From Sphaerochaeta pleomorpha str. Grapes (lineage in GTDB: Bacteria; Spirochaetota; Spirochaetia; Sphaerochaetales; Sphaerochaetaceae), in the NCBI RefSeq assembly GCF_000236685.1, contig NC_016633.1, positions 3,415,815 through 3,479,814 of the forward strand: a DNA stretch of 64,000 bases. Direction: 5' to 3'. Each line of letters opens with the position of its first letter. The stretch's first letter is position 1. Both the position numbers and the translations under genes were made by a program. The notes below the pieces were generated by a model. The model ran no database searches. It was not told where the DNA came from and worked only from the letters and a program-made list of their open reading frames with translations. This document shows, one piece after another, positions 42,397-50,802 of the stretch.

Positions 42397-43644
42397 TTAC
42401 CTTGCAATTCTCTCACACCTGATTCTTTTTGCCGTGTACAGGCCCAATAGGATATAGATGCTGGTGAGGAGAAACACCACTGGATAGCCCAGTTTCGTTA
42501 CCAGGATGCCTGCAAGGATAGGGTAGAGGATGTTCATGAAAGAACCAGCTCCTGCAAGGCCTGCATAGATACCCCTGTTCTCGTCATTGGAAATCTCAAG
42601 CAAAACCCCAGCTGTCACAATTTGGAAGACTGCACCGGTTGCCCCGCTGAGTAAAAAGACCAGCGAATAGAGCAGGGGGCTAGAGGTGAGCAACAGGGCC
42701 AGAACCAAGGTTGCTGATCCAAGACCGATGAACAGGTACAGCAAGGGACGATACTGTTCACTCTTGGAAAATAGTTTCAATAGGATGTTGAAAACCAAGC
42801 TTCCAATCATTCTGGCAAGCAGGAAGGTTCCCACCAAGCTTCCGTTTATCTCGAACTTGGTCCTTGCAAACAGAATCAAAAAAGGGATGGTGGATAGAAA
42901 AACTCCCGAGGTATTCAACAGCCAGAGGTAAAGCCTGAGGTTTCTGTCTTCTTTCAAGGCCTTTGTGAACATTCCAAATCGTTTTGTAAGCGTTATTTTC
43001 TCTGTAAGGGGGGCATCGGTTTCCTTGAGCATCCAAAAGCCCAAGGTAGCAAGTGACAACAGAATTCCCGAAAGCAGAAAGAGCATGCTGTAGTTCAAAG
43101 GATAAGGAAGGGCTGTAAGGATGAGCTTAACCAAGAGGGCCGAGACGATAACCCCGACACTGGATATCAGTTGTTTTGAGACCAAGAGTCTTTTGCGCCT
43201 CACAGGCTCGATTACTCGCCCCATGATATCAGTATAGGAGATATTGGCGAAGGCTCCGCTAAACGAGAACAGGGCCATCAGAGAAAGAATAGCCCATACC
43301 TTCCAGTTAGCCTGTTCTGTGAGGGTTTTCAAGAATAAACCCATTGCAACAAGGGCAACTACCCTGAGATAGATGCCAGCTAGCAAAGCAGGTTTTTTCC
43401 TTTTGAGCGGGATGATAAGACCTGCAAAAACCAGTTGCATGAATCCTGCTCCCCCGATCATGATGGCAGACAAGATTCCCAGATGGAAAGACGTCGCGCC
43501 AGCCTCGGCAAGCATGTTTGGAATCACTGTGTTTATATCTATGAAATTCAGCGTCAGGGCCAAAAAAAGGGCATGCACAAGAAAGCCGTTCATGTTACGG
43601 TTCTGATTTACTTCTTGTAGGTTTTTAGCAGGTGTTTTTTTCAT
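42397..43644 (-). CDS. MFS transporter
   Basis: 415 aa, twelve predicted spans, with a loop R-V-I-E-P-V-R-R-K-R-L-L-V-S-K between spans 4 and 5 and a hydrophilic centre near residue 215. Only general major-facilitator features are visible. It lies 41 nt upstream of the BaiN-type gene on the same strand and may share its transcript. Confidence 0.8.
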   Translation of the reverse strand: MKKTPAKNLQEVNQNRNMNGFLVHALFLALTLNFIDINTVIPNMLAEAGATSFHLGILSAIMIGGAGFMQLVFAGLIIPLKRKKPALLAGIYLRVVALVAMGLFLKTLTEQANWKVWAILSLMALFSFSGAFANISYTDIMGRVIEPVRRKRLLVSKQLISSVGVIVSALLVKLILTALPYPLNYSMLFLLSGILLSLATLGFWMLKETDAPLTEKITLTKRFGMFTKALKEDRNLRLYLWLLNTSGVFLSTIPFLILFARTKFEINGSLVGTFLLARMIGSLVFNILLKLFSKSEQYRPLLYLFIGLGSATLVLALLLTSSPLLYSLVFLLSGATGAVFQIVTAGVLLEISNDENRGIYAGLAGAGSFMNILYPILAGILVTKLGYPVVFLLTSIYILLGLYTAKRIRCERIAR

Positions 43645-43726
43645 TACTGCTTTGAATATAATGAAAAATCAGCAAGAATTCCACCGATTCCCGTTATTGG
43701 AAGCCAATTGGTCACTCGCTATGTAA

Positions 43727-44386
43727 TCATAAGTCTTGTTTGACCCAACCCTTGTTGGAAACCAGCATATTGAAGGCTTTTTCTTCAGCTGTTTTCAAAT
43801 GATATTCCATTGCCTGGGCAGCTTTCTCATAGTTCTGGGCAAGCAACTGGTCGATGATCACTTTATGCTCCATCTGCGAATCGTTGATTCTGCCTTGGGT
43901 GAAACCTGTCAGGATTCGTATCCGTTGGTTCTGCATGGTTGTCTCATTAAGACAGGAGAGCAGGTACGTGTTTGCACAGGCCCGGTACAGGGCATTGTGG
44001 AAACTATCGTCTGCAATCAGTTCTTTCTCGAGGCTTTCCTCTGGGTTGTTATCAGAGAACAACTCAGAAAACTCCAAAAGCAAATCACGGGGGATTGCAG
44101 CCCCGTAGTTTCGCAGGATATAGGGTTCGATAAGGATTCTGGTCTCGTACAACATGGCGATTTCATTGATGGAAAGGTCGCTTATCAAAATGCCTTTCTT
44201 GGGAATTATTTTCAATAGGTGTTCTTGCTCCAGCCTGCTCAAGGCTTCGCGGATAGGGGTCCTTGAGCAATTGAGTTCTTCCTGGATCATCTTTTCATTT
44301 ATAAAGGAATTGGGCATATATTCGCATTTCAGGATTTTGTCCTTGATCAGTTCATATGCTTGTTGTTTGAAGTAAGTATCTGCCAT
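43727..44386 (-). CDS. GntR-family regulator, FCD (FadR/UxuR-like) type
   Basis: 219 aa. N-terminal winged helix: Q-Q-A-Y-E-L-I-K-D-K-I-L ... I-N-E-K-M-I-Q-E-E-L-N-C-S-R-T-P-I-R-E-A-L-S-R-L. The C-terminal FCD sensor has D-D-S-F-H-N-A-L-Y and H-K-V-I-I-D-Q-L-L-A-Q-N. It is divergent from the TRAP/uronate genes, and TGTATACA palindromes occur at both their promoters, so it is the probable repressor, released by a uronate or aldonate. Confidence 0.9.
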   Translation of the reverse strand: MADTYFKQQAYELIKDKILKCEYMPNSFINEKMIQEELNCSRTPIREALSRLEQEHLLKIIPKKGILISDLSINEIAMLYETRILIEPYILRNYGAAIPRDLLLEFSELFSDNNPEESLEKELIADDSFHNALYRACANTYLLSCLNETTMQNQRIRILTGFTQGRINDSQMEHKVIIDQLLAQNYEKAAQAMEYHLKTAEEKAFNMLVSNKGWVKQDL

Positions 44387-44657
44387 AATTCACCTTGCTT
44401 ATGTTGTTTCTGGGCCCATACGCTATAGAATGGGGGAATTTCCGCTCTATTGTCAACAAATATGGGAAAATCCTCAGGTTTTTCTACCTAATTTTCCTGA
44501 ATTTGTAATTATGTGACATAAATCCATTAAACGTCGATAGTCACTCTTTATCCTGCATTTTGTACAATGTATCGCGCATTTTTTCATTTCATTGTCTCTT
44601 GGGGGTATTTTTACCCAAAATGAAAGTAGTAGATAAAAAATACGCACATTTATTTTC

Positions 44658-44696
44658 TTGACAAGGGGAAAATCATAGGTTACTGTGATGTATACA
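44658..44696 (+). promoter_or_regulatory. TRAP operon promoter with GntR-type operator
   Basis: TTGACA (44658-44663), 17-nt spacer, TACTGT (44681-44686), then the palindrome TGTATACA (44689-44696) over the expected start point. The leader also has a TATGAACC/GGTTCATA hairpin (44791-44811) shortly before the dctP-like start. Confidence 0.7.
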
Positions 44697-44841
44697 ACAA
44701 GAATACAACACAGTAATTAAAACATATTTGCTGTAGCTTGAAAATATTGGATATGCAAAAAGTATTGTAAATCCAAGTATTATATGTAAATATGAACCAA
44801 ATGGGTTCATAGCAATATTTTCTCAAAGGGAGAGATACCAA

Positions 44842-45873
44842 ATGAAAAAGACTTTTATTGTAATGTTGGCCCTTGCAGTACTTGCCAGTGGCTCAGTGTT
44901 TGCAAACGGTTCAAGTGAAACCAAGGCTGCTGCAAAGCCCGCCCAGGTTGTCAAAGTGCAGATTGGTTTTGAGAATTCGCTTACAGAACCTGTCGGACAG
45001 GGCCTGCTCAAGTGGCAGCAGCTCGTCAATGAAAAGGGTGACGGTAGCATGGAAATCGTACTGTATCCCGATAGCCAACTCGGAAGCAAGAATGAGCTTA
45101 TCGACTCAATGCTTCTTGGCGAACCAGTCGTTACCCTTGCAGACGGCGCTTTCTATGCTGACTATGGTGTAAAAGACTTTGGTATCCTTTTTGGACCCTT
45201 CCTCTTTGACACTTGGGAACAGGCTTGGACCCTTACCGAAAGCGATTGGTACAAAAAACAGAGTAGTCTGCTCGAAGCAAAAGGACTGAAGATTCTTTCC
45301 TCCAACTGGAAATACGGTGACCGCCATACCATGACTACTAAACTGGTCAAGACTCCTGAAGATCTCAAGGGTGTCAAGGTCAGGGTCCCCAGCAACCAGA
45401 TCCAGACTGAAGGTTTCAACGCGCTTGGTGCCGTAGCAGTCGGTCTTCCACTTGGTGATGCTTACGAGGCACTTACCACCGGAACCATCAGTGGTGTCGA
45501 GAATCCGTTTGCAACCCTTTATGGAAGGAAATTCCAGGAAGTTGCAAAGTACTTGTTGCTTGACGGTCACGTAAAGAACTTCACCACTTGGGTAACCGGT
45601 ACCATGTTCTTCAATTCCTTGACCCCAGCACAGCAGGAACTTCTGGTCTCCACAGGCAAGGAAGCAGGCTTCTACAACAACGAAGTACTTGACCAAGCTG
45701 AGCAAGGTTACAAGGACAAGATGATAGCAGAAGGTGTAACCATCACTGAGATGACTGCAGAATCCCGTAAGGCTTTCAAGGAAGCTGCACAGTCCTTCTA
45801 CGCAAACGGTGCAAAGTTCGGTTGGTCTGATGGCCTGTACGAGACTGTACAGAAGGCCATGATTGCAAAATAA
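44842..45873 (+). CDS. TRAP transporter solute-binding protein, DctP family
   Basis: 343 aa. Signal peptide 1-20 (M-K-K-T-F-I-V-M-L-A ... V-F) then A-N-G-S-S-E. DctP features: a hydrophilic run with L-Y-P-D-S-Q-L-G-S-K-N-E, the D-L-K-G-V-K-V-R-V-P-S-N motif with the substrate-carboxylate-binding Arg near 180, and V-E-N-P-F-A-T. It captures an organic acid, here most likely a hexuronate or aldonate judging by the downstream enzymes. GGGAGAGA precedes the ATG. Confidence 0.92.
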   Translation: MKKTFIVMLALAVLASGSVFANGSSETKAAAKPAQVVKVQIGFENSLTEPVGQGLLKWQQLVNEKGDGSMEIVLYPDSQLGSKNELIDSMLLGEPVVTLADGAFYADYGVKDFGILFGPFLFDTWEQAWTLTESDWYKKQSSLLEAKGLKILSSNWKYGDRHTMTTKLVKTPEDLKGVKVRVPSNQIQTEGFNALGAVAVGLPLGDAYEALTTGTISGVENPFATLYGRKFQEVAKYLLLDGHVKNFTTWVTGTMFFNSLTPAQQELLVSTGKEAGFYNNEVLDQAEQGYKDKMIAEGVTITEMTAESRKAFKEAAQSFYANGAKFGWSDGLYETVQKAMIAK

Positions 45874-45897
45874 GCTCATTAAGGGGTGAGGAATAAA

Positions 45898-46404
45898 GTG
45901 GAAAAGAAAAATGAACGGCTTGGCTGGTTGCGTCACCTAGACATAATTGCAGCAGGAATCGTTCTTGTTTCCCTGGTAGTTCTAACCTTGGTAGGGGCCT
46001 TGTCCAGGTATATCCTGGACAAGCCTTTTACCTGGATGGAAGAAGTGCAACTTATGCTGGAAGTATGGGTTGTGTTTTTGGGTGCAGGATATGGTTTCAG
46101 GGTAGGGTCGCATGTGGCAATCGAGATTATCATTGAGTCCTTGCCTGAAAAGGTACAGAAGGTGTTCGATTTCATTATCACTTTGATTGTAGTCGGAACC
46201 CTGTTATACCTGTTTGTGCAGAGTATTGGGTATTTTAACTTGTTTGTAAGGAGCGGGCGTGTAACGAGCATCCTGCAGATACCCTACAAATATATCTATG
46301 GGATCGTTCCTGTATGCTGTGTGCTGATGTTGTCAAATTATCTCTATGTCTTTGTAAGAAAGTTGCATGGAGTCGATATCGTTAAAGAGGTAAGTGAATT
46401 TTGA
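45898..46404 (+). CDS. TRAP transporter small membrane subunit, DctQ family
   Basis: 168 aa with four spans; the F-T-W-M-E-E-V-Q-L-M-L-E-V-W-V-V-F-L-G-A-G-Y-G centre is diagnostic of DctQ. The start is GTG: I prefer 45898, 6 nt after GAGG, over the GTG at 45886. The stop overlaps the large subunit start. Confidence 0.9.
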   Translation: MEKKNERLGWLRHLDIIAAGIVLVSLVVLTLVGALSRYILDKPFTWMEEVQLMLEVWVVFLGAGYGFRVGSHVAIEIIIESLPEKVQKVFDFIITLIVVGTLLYLFVQSIGYFNLFVRSGRVTSILQIPYKYIYGIVPVCCVLMLSNYLYVFVRKLHGVDIVKEVSEF

Positions 46405-47687
46405 ACGGAATAATAACCCTGACATTTATTACCCTGTTACTCCTATTGTTCATGAAGGTCCCTGTATATATAGCGATACTCGGATCGTCACTCCTCTATT
46501 TCTTTCTTACTCCGGGAGTAAACTCAATCGTATTCGCCCAGCAGGTCGTAGGTGGCACGGAAAGCATTTCCCTGCTTGCCATTCCCTTCTTCGTGTTCAT
46601 GGGCGCTTTGATGAATTATAGTGGGATCTCGAGCAGAATCTATGATTTTGCCAGCATCCTGACCGGTCGCATGCGTGGTGGGCTTGCCCAGGTAAACGTA
46701 TTGGTCTCGACCCTTATGGGTGGCCTTAGTGGTTCCAATCTCGCAGATGCGGCTATGGAAAGCAAGATGCTTGTTCCACAGATGGAGCGAAAAGGTTTTT
46801 CCAAGCCATTCTCAACAGTAGTAACGGCCACCTCGTCGGTTATTACCCCGCTTATTCCCCCTGGAATAGCCATGATTCTGTATGGAAGCATTGCCAACGT
46901 ATCTATCGGAAAGTTATTTGTCTCTGGCCTTGGGGTTGGGACTCTGCTTTGTGTAACCTTGATGGTGCTTGTCGCGGTGATTTCAAAGAAACGTGATTAC
47001 AAGCCGATTAGGACCGAGAAACTGACAAGAAAAGAGATTACCACCGCAACGAAACCTGCCATTCTACCTTTATGTATCCCCTTGGTTATAATTGGGTCGA
47101 TTCGTCTTGGGATTGTGACCCCGACTGAGGCAGGCTCGGCAGCAGTTGTCCTAGCCATTGTCTTGGGGGTTTTCTATAAGGAACTTGATTTTAAGAGCTT
47201 CAAAAAAGCAGTCACGGAGTCGGTTACTTCAACCTCCTCGATTCTATTGATTGTTGCTGCAGCCACTGTTTTTTCCTGGGTACTTACCAAGGAACGAATT
47301 CCTCAGCAACTTGCTGACTGGTTGATCGGGACCATCAATAACAAATATGTCTTCCTCTTGATCGTCAATGTGTTTCTTTTGGTGGTTGGAATGTTTGTTG
47401 AAGGGAATGCCTCGATGATTATCCTGGTTCCGCTTCTTGCCCCCATAGCAAAGGCTTTTGGAGTCAACGAAATACATTTTGCCATGATTTACATTTTCAA
47501 TAATGCAATCGGGGCACTTTCTCCTCCAATGGGAACGTTGATGTTTGTGACCTGTGGTATCACCGGTTGTAAGACTAAAGATTTTATCAAAGAAGCGGTT
47601 CCTTTTTATCTGGTGATGGTGCTGGAATTGTTTTTGCTCACTTATGTGCCGTTTTTCTCGACAGGTTTGGTAGACCTTCTCTATTGA
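46401..47687 (+). CDS. TRAP transporter large membrane subunit, DctM family
   Basis: 428 aa, twelve or so spans. Motifs: F-V-F-M-G-A-L-M-N-Y-S-G-I-S, G-G-L-S-G-S-N-L-A-D-A-A, V-I-T-P-L-I-P-P-G-I and a late G-A-L-S-P-P-M-G-T-L-M-F. It starts with TTG, overlapping the DctQ stop by 4 nt. It couples solute uptake to Na+ or H+. Confidence 0.92.
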   Translation: MNGIITLTFITLLLLLFMKVPVYIAILGSSLLYFFLTPGVNSIVFAQQVVGGTESISLLAIPFFVFMGALMNYSGISSRIYDFASILTGRMRGGLAQVNVLVSTLMGGLSGSNLADAAMESKMLVPQMERKGFSKPFSTVVTATSSVITPLIPPGIAMILYGSIANVSIGKLFVSGLGVGTLLCVTLMVLVAVISKKRDYKPIRTEKLTRKEITTATKPAILPLCIPLVIIGSIRLGIVTPTEAGSAAVVLAIVLGVFYKELDFKSFKKAVTESVTSTSSILLIVAAATVFSWVLTKERIPQQLADWLIGTINNKYVFLLIVNVFLLVVGMFVEGNASMIILVPLLAPIAKAFGVNEIHFAMIYIFNNAIGALSPPMGTLMFVTCGITGCKTKDFIKEAVPFYLVMVLELFLLTYVPFFSTGLVDLLY

Positions 47688-47699
47688 CCTTACCGTATT

Positions 47700-47748
47700 C
47701 TCACTCAATGATGACGATCAAAAACATCATGGAGTGAGTAGCATTTTT
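47700..47748 (+). terminator. Terminator after the TRAP genes
   Basis: A stem of CTCACTCAATGATG (47700-47713) with CATCATGGAGTGAG (47725-47738), 13 of 14 paired, followed by GCATTTTTAAT. Confidence 0.8.
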
Positions 47749-47757
47749 AATATTGAT

Positions 47758-47771
47758 TAATGTATACATTA
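47758..47771 (+). promoter_or_regulatory. GntR-type operator ahead of the uronate enzymes
   Basis: TAATGTATACATTA is a perfect 14-bp palindrome with the same TGTATACA core as at the TRAP promoter. It lies 30 nt before the dehydrogenase start, which makes the enzymes part of the same regulon. Confidence 0.7.
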
Positions 47772-47801
47772 GATATACAACAATAAATTAGGAGTATTGT
47801 C

Positions 47802-48818
47802 TTGAAAGCCATATATATCAACAGAGCAAAGGATGTTTCCATACGGGAAATTGAAAAACCCGTTCCCAAAGAAGGCGAAGCCCTTTTGAAGGTTCTCTAT
47901 GGTGGCATCTGCGGTAGTGACCTTGGGTCTTACCGCGGAACCTTTGCTTATTTTTCCTACCCCCGGGTCCCCGGCCACGAACTTGCAGCCCAGATTGAAG
48001 AAATCGGGCCAAACGAATATGGACTTGAAAAGGGGATGGTAGTTACCTGTAACCCCTATTTCAATTGTGGTACCTGCTATTCCTGTCAGCGTGGCTTGGT
48101 AAATGCCTGCACAGACAACCAGACCATGGGGGTCCAGCGTGAAGGTGGCTTTAGCGAGTATATAACCATGCCAATTGAGCGGATTATCGATGGCAAGGGT
48201 CTCGATGCGAAGACCTTGGTTCTTATCGAACCGTTCTGCATCGGTTATCATGGGGTCAAGCGGGCACAGGTCGGTCCCAAGGACAAAGTCCTTATCGTAG
48301 GATCGGGCACCATCGGGGTGCTTACTGCCGTTGCTGCCAAAGCCGTTGGGGCAGAGGTCTATATCAGTGACATTGCCCCCAAAAAGCTCGAGTATGCCAT
48401 GCAGTTCGGTATCGACGGTACGCTTCTCAATGATTCTGCTGAGCATCTTGAACAGCAGGTACATGCGATTACCGGCGGTAATGGATTTGATGTTGCCATA
48501 GAGTGCGTAGGTCTTCCCTCAACATTCCAGAACTGCATAGACTCTGTCGCGTTTGGCGGAAGGGTAGTGCTTGTAGGAGTGGGTAAGCAGAACCTTGACT
48601 TTAATTTTACCGCTATTCAGAAAAAAGAATTGAATATCTTTGGTTCACGCAATGCTTTAACCAGTGATTTCAAAGAATTGATCGCTATCGTAAAGGCTGG
48701 AAAGGCCGATATTGCAAAGGTTGTAACCAACGTTTATGCTTTTAATGATGCTCCACAGGCTTTTGCCGACTTTGACAAAAATTCTGCAGAGATGCTTAAG
48801 GTTTTGATTGCATTCTAA
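47802..48818 (+). CDS. Zinc-dependent dehydrogenase, L-galactonate-5-dehydrogenase-like
   Basis: 338 aa medium-chain dehydrogenase. Catalytic zinc region C-G-S-D (about 39) and G-H-E-L; structural-zinc loop C-G-T-C-Y-S-C and a Cys in N-A-C-T-D; NAD loop G-S-G-T-I-G-V near 168. F-F/Y-S-Y-P-R-V-P-G-H-E and K-K-E-L-N-I-F-G-S-R-N-A resemble E. coli LgoD, which oxidises L-galactonate to D-tagaturonate. The next gene reduces tagaturonate, which supports this reading; other aldonates are possible. The start is TTG with AGGAG before it. Confidence 0.8.
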   Translation: MKAIYINRAKDVSIREIEKPVPKEGEALLKVLYGGICGSDLGSYRGTFAYFSYPRVPGHELAAQIEEIGPNEYGLEKGMVVTCNPYFNCGTCYSCQRGLVNACTDNQTMGVQREGGFSEYITMPIERIIDGKGLDAKTLVLIEPFCIGYHGVKRAQVGPKDKVLIVGSGTIGVLTAVAAKAVGAEVYISDIAPKKLEYAMQFGIDGTLLNDSAEHLEQQVHAITGGNGFDVAIECVGLPSTFQNCIDSVAFGGRVVLVGVGKQNLDFNFTAIQKKELNIFGSRNALTSDFKELIAIVKAGKADIAKVVTNVYAFNDAPQAFADFDKNSAEMLKVLIAF

Positions 48819-48833
48819 GGAAGGAAATCGTAT

Positions 48834-50297
48834 ATGAAAAAAATCAATGAAGTCGTAGAAAAGAAAAACGGACACTATCCTGAAAAGGTACTTCAGTTTG
48901 GGGAAGGGAATTTCCTCCGGGCCTTTGTGGACTGGATGATCGATGAAGCCAATGACGAAGGTCTGTTCGGTGGGAGTATCGTACTCTGCCAGCCCATTAG
49001 CCAGGGAATGGTTGCCAGACTCAATGCCCAGGACAATGTCTATACCTTGGTTATGAGAGGATTGGAGAACGGCAAGAAGACCGAGAACATTAAAGTCATC
49101 ACCTCGGTTTCCAGAGGCCTCAATCCCTATGAGGATTATGATTCCTATATCGATCTTGCAAAGAGCAAGGACTTACAGGTTATCGTGTCCAATACCACCG
49201 AAGCCGGTATTTCCTACAGTGAAGGGGACAAGCTTACCGATACCCCTCCCAACTCATATCCTGCCAAAATTTGTTCCTTTCTCTATACACGATACAAACA
49301 TTTCAACGGGGACAAAGCCATGGGGATCCTGTTGCTTCCTGTCGAACTCATTGAAGACAATGGCCCTGTATTGAAGAGAATCGTGTACCAGTATGCACAG
49401 GAATGGAACCTTGAGAAAGGTTTTATCGAATGGATGGATGCTTCCTGCACGTTTGCCAATACCCTTGTCGACCGTATTGTTACCGGGTATCCGAGAAACG
49501 AAGCCGCTTCATATGAAGAAAGGTTTGGCTACAAGGATGATATGATCGATACTTCTGAGGTTTTCAACCTTTGGGTTATCGAGGCTGATAAAAAGTACAG
49601 TGAGATGTTCCCCATTGCCAAGACCAAGGCCAATGTCATCTGGACCGACAATGTCAAACCCTATAAGATGCGCAAAGTGAGGATTCTCAACGGTGCACAT
49701 ACCTCGACGGTTCTAGCCGCCTATCTCAGCGGGTATGAATTCGTAGGGGAGTTTGTCAAGGACGAAGAATTTTCTGCTTTCCTCAAGGATCTTATCTTTG
49801 GTGAGGTCATCCCTACCATCCAATTGCCCAAGGATGAACTTGCACAGTTTGCCGATGCCGTGTTTGAACGTTTTGGCAATCCCTTTATAAACCACAGGTT
49901 GCTTGATATCTCTCTCAATTCTGTTTCGAAGTATGTGGCACGGTGTCTGCCCAGCCTGGAAGACTATCTTGCAATGGAGAAAAAACTTCCTTCCCACCTG
50001 ACATTCTCACTTGCTGCACTCATTAAGTTCTATGATGTGAAGAATAGCGAGCAAGGGTATTTCGGGATCAGGGAAAACGGGGATATGTATCCGGTAAAGG
50101 ACACAGCAGAGAACCTTGCTTTCTTTGAGAAAGCCTGGCAGGAACAGGATCTTTCTGTTTTGGTTAAGAATGTACTCTCCTGCAAAACCCTCTGGCAGCG
50201 TGACCTTACCGAGATTGAGGGCTTGTATGACGGTGTCCTTGCTCACCTGAAAGGTATTGTTGCAGATGGCGTAAAGGCTACGATCAAGAATTTGTAA
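48834..50297 (+). CDS. uxaB: Tagaturonate reductase (altronate oxidoreductase)
   Basis: 487 aa mannitol-dehydrogenase-family enzyme. N-terminal V-L-Q-F-G-E-G-N-F-L-R-A-F-V-D-W-M is the NAD-binding start typical of UxaB; S-N-T-T-E-A-G-I, L-P-V-E-L-I-E-D-N-G and the catalytic-region K-M-R-K-V-R-I-L-N-G-A-H-T follow. It reduces D-tagaturonate to D-altronate with NADH. UxaA (altronate dehydratase) and UxaC (isomerase) are not in the window. Confidence 0.92.
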   Translation: MKKINEVVEKKNGHYPEKVLQFGEGNFLRAFVDWMIDEANDEGLFGGSIVLCQPISQGMVARLNAQDNVYTLVMRGLENGKKTENIKVITSVSRGLNPYEDYDSYIDLAKSKDLQVIVSNTTEAGISYSEGDKLTDTPPNSYPAKICSFLYTRYKHFNGDKAMGILLLPVELIEDNGPVLKRIVYQYAQEWNLEKGFIEWMDASCTFANTLVDRIVTGYPRNEAASYEERFGYKDDMIDTSEVFNLWVIEADKKYSEMFPIAKTKANVIWTDNVKPYKMRKVRILNGAHTSTVLAAYLSGYEFVGEFVKDEEFSAFLKDLIFGEVIPTIQLPKDELAQFADAVFERFGNPFINHRLLDISLNSVSKYVARCLPSLEDYLAMEKKLPSHLTFSLAALIKFYDVKNSEQGYFGIRENGDMYPVKDTAENLAFFEKAWQEQDLSVLVKNVLSCKTLWQRDLTEIEGLYDGVLAHLKGIVADGVKATIKNL

Positions 50298-50316
50298 GGT
50301 TTGGTGATAAAAAAAT

Positions 50317-50356
50317 GGGGCCCTGCTGCAATTGAGTCTTGCAGGGGCCCTTTTTT
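50317..50356. terminator. Bidirectional terminator between uxaB and the small membrane protein
   Basis: GGGGCCCTGC (50317-50326) and GCAGGGGCCC (50341-50350), 9 of 10 paired, flanked by AAAAA on the left and TTTTTT on the right. Confidence 0.88.
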
Positions 50357-50360
50357 GTAG

Positions 50361-50693
50361 TTAACAGTACATTCCAAATGGCCAATAGGTTGCACGGAAC
50401 ATGGTTGTGAAGATGCCAAAAAAGGCAATGAAGAAAATAAATACTAAAGAGCTGAGTATCAAACCGATGATGCTCATGATATAACCTGCCTTGGCTTCTG
50501 CATCATACTTCCTGTTCTTGTTGCCCTGTACGATTCCTATGATACCCATAATGGAACCGGCAAGGGAAGCGACCCCTGTTATCCCGCATACCAAAGATAG
50601 AATGCCAAGAATCAGGGCTGTCAGGCTGCTGCTGTCTCTTTTGGGGTAGGAAGGTTGTTGTTCTTGCCCACTATACGGTTGTCTGTCATCCAT
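50361..50693 (-). CDS. DUF4190-type small membrane protein
   Basis: 110 aa. A polar N-terminus (D-D-R-Q-P-Y-S-G-Q-E-Q-Q-P-S-Y-P) precedes two hydrophobic segments, S-L-T-A-L-I-L-G-I-L-S-L near 30 and A-G-Y-I-M-S-I-I-G-L-I-L near 75, the DUF4190 layout. GGAGG 8 nt upstream fixes the start at 50693. Function unknown. Confidence 0.75.
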   Translation of the reverse strand: MDDRQPYSGQEQQPSYPKRDSSSLTALILGILSLVCGITGVASLAGSIMGIIGIVQGNKNRKYDAEAKAGYIMSIIGLILSSLVFIFFIAFFGIFTTMFRATYWPFGMYC

Positions 50694-50751
50694 AGTGTTT
50701 CCTCCACGGTTTAAATATACAGGCAAACAGGACATAAAGCAAATAGGTCGA

Positions 50752-50782
50752 TAAAAAACGGACCCCTTACGGAGTCCGTTTT
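50752..50782 (-). terminator. Terminator of the NCS2 permease gene
   Basis: AAAACGGAC (50755-50763) and GTCCGTTTT (50774-50782) pair with extra CC/GG inside; on the minus strand the stem ends in TTTTTT. Confidence 0.88.
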
Positions 50783-50802
50783 GAACAGAATCGTGAAAAT
50801 TC

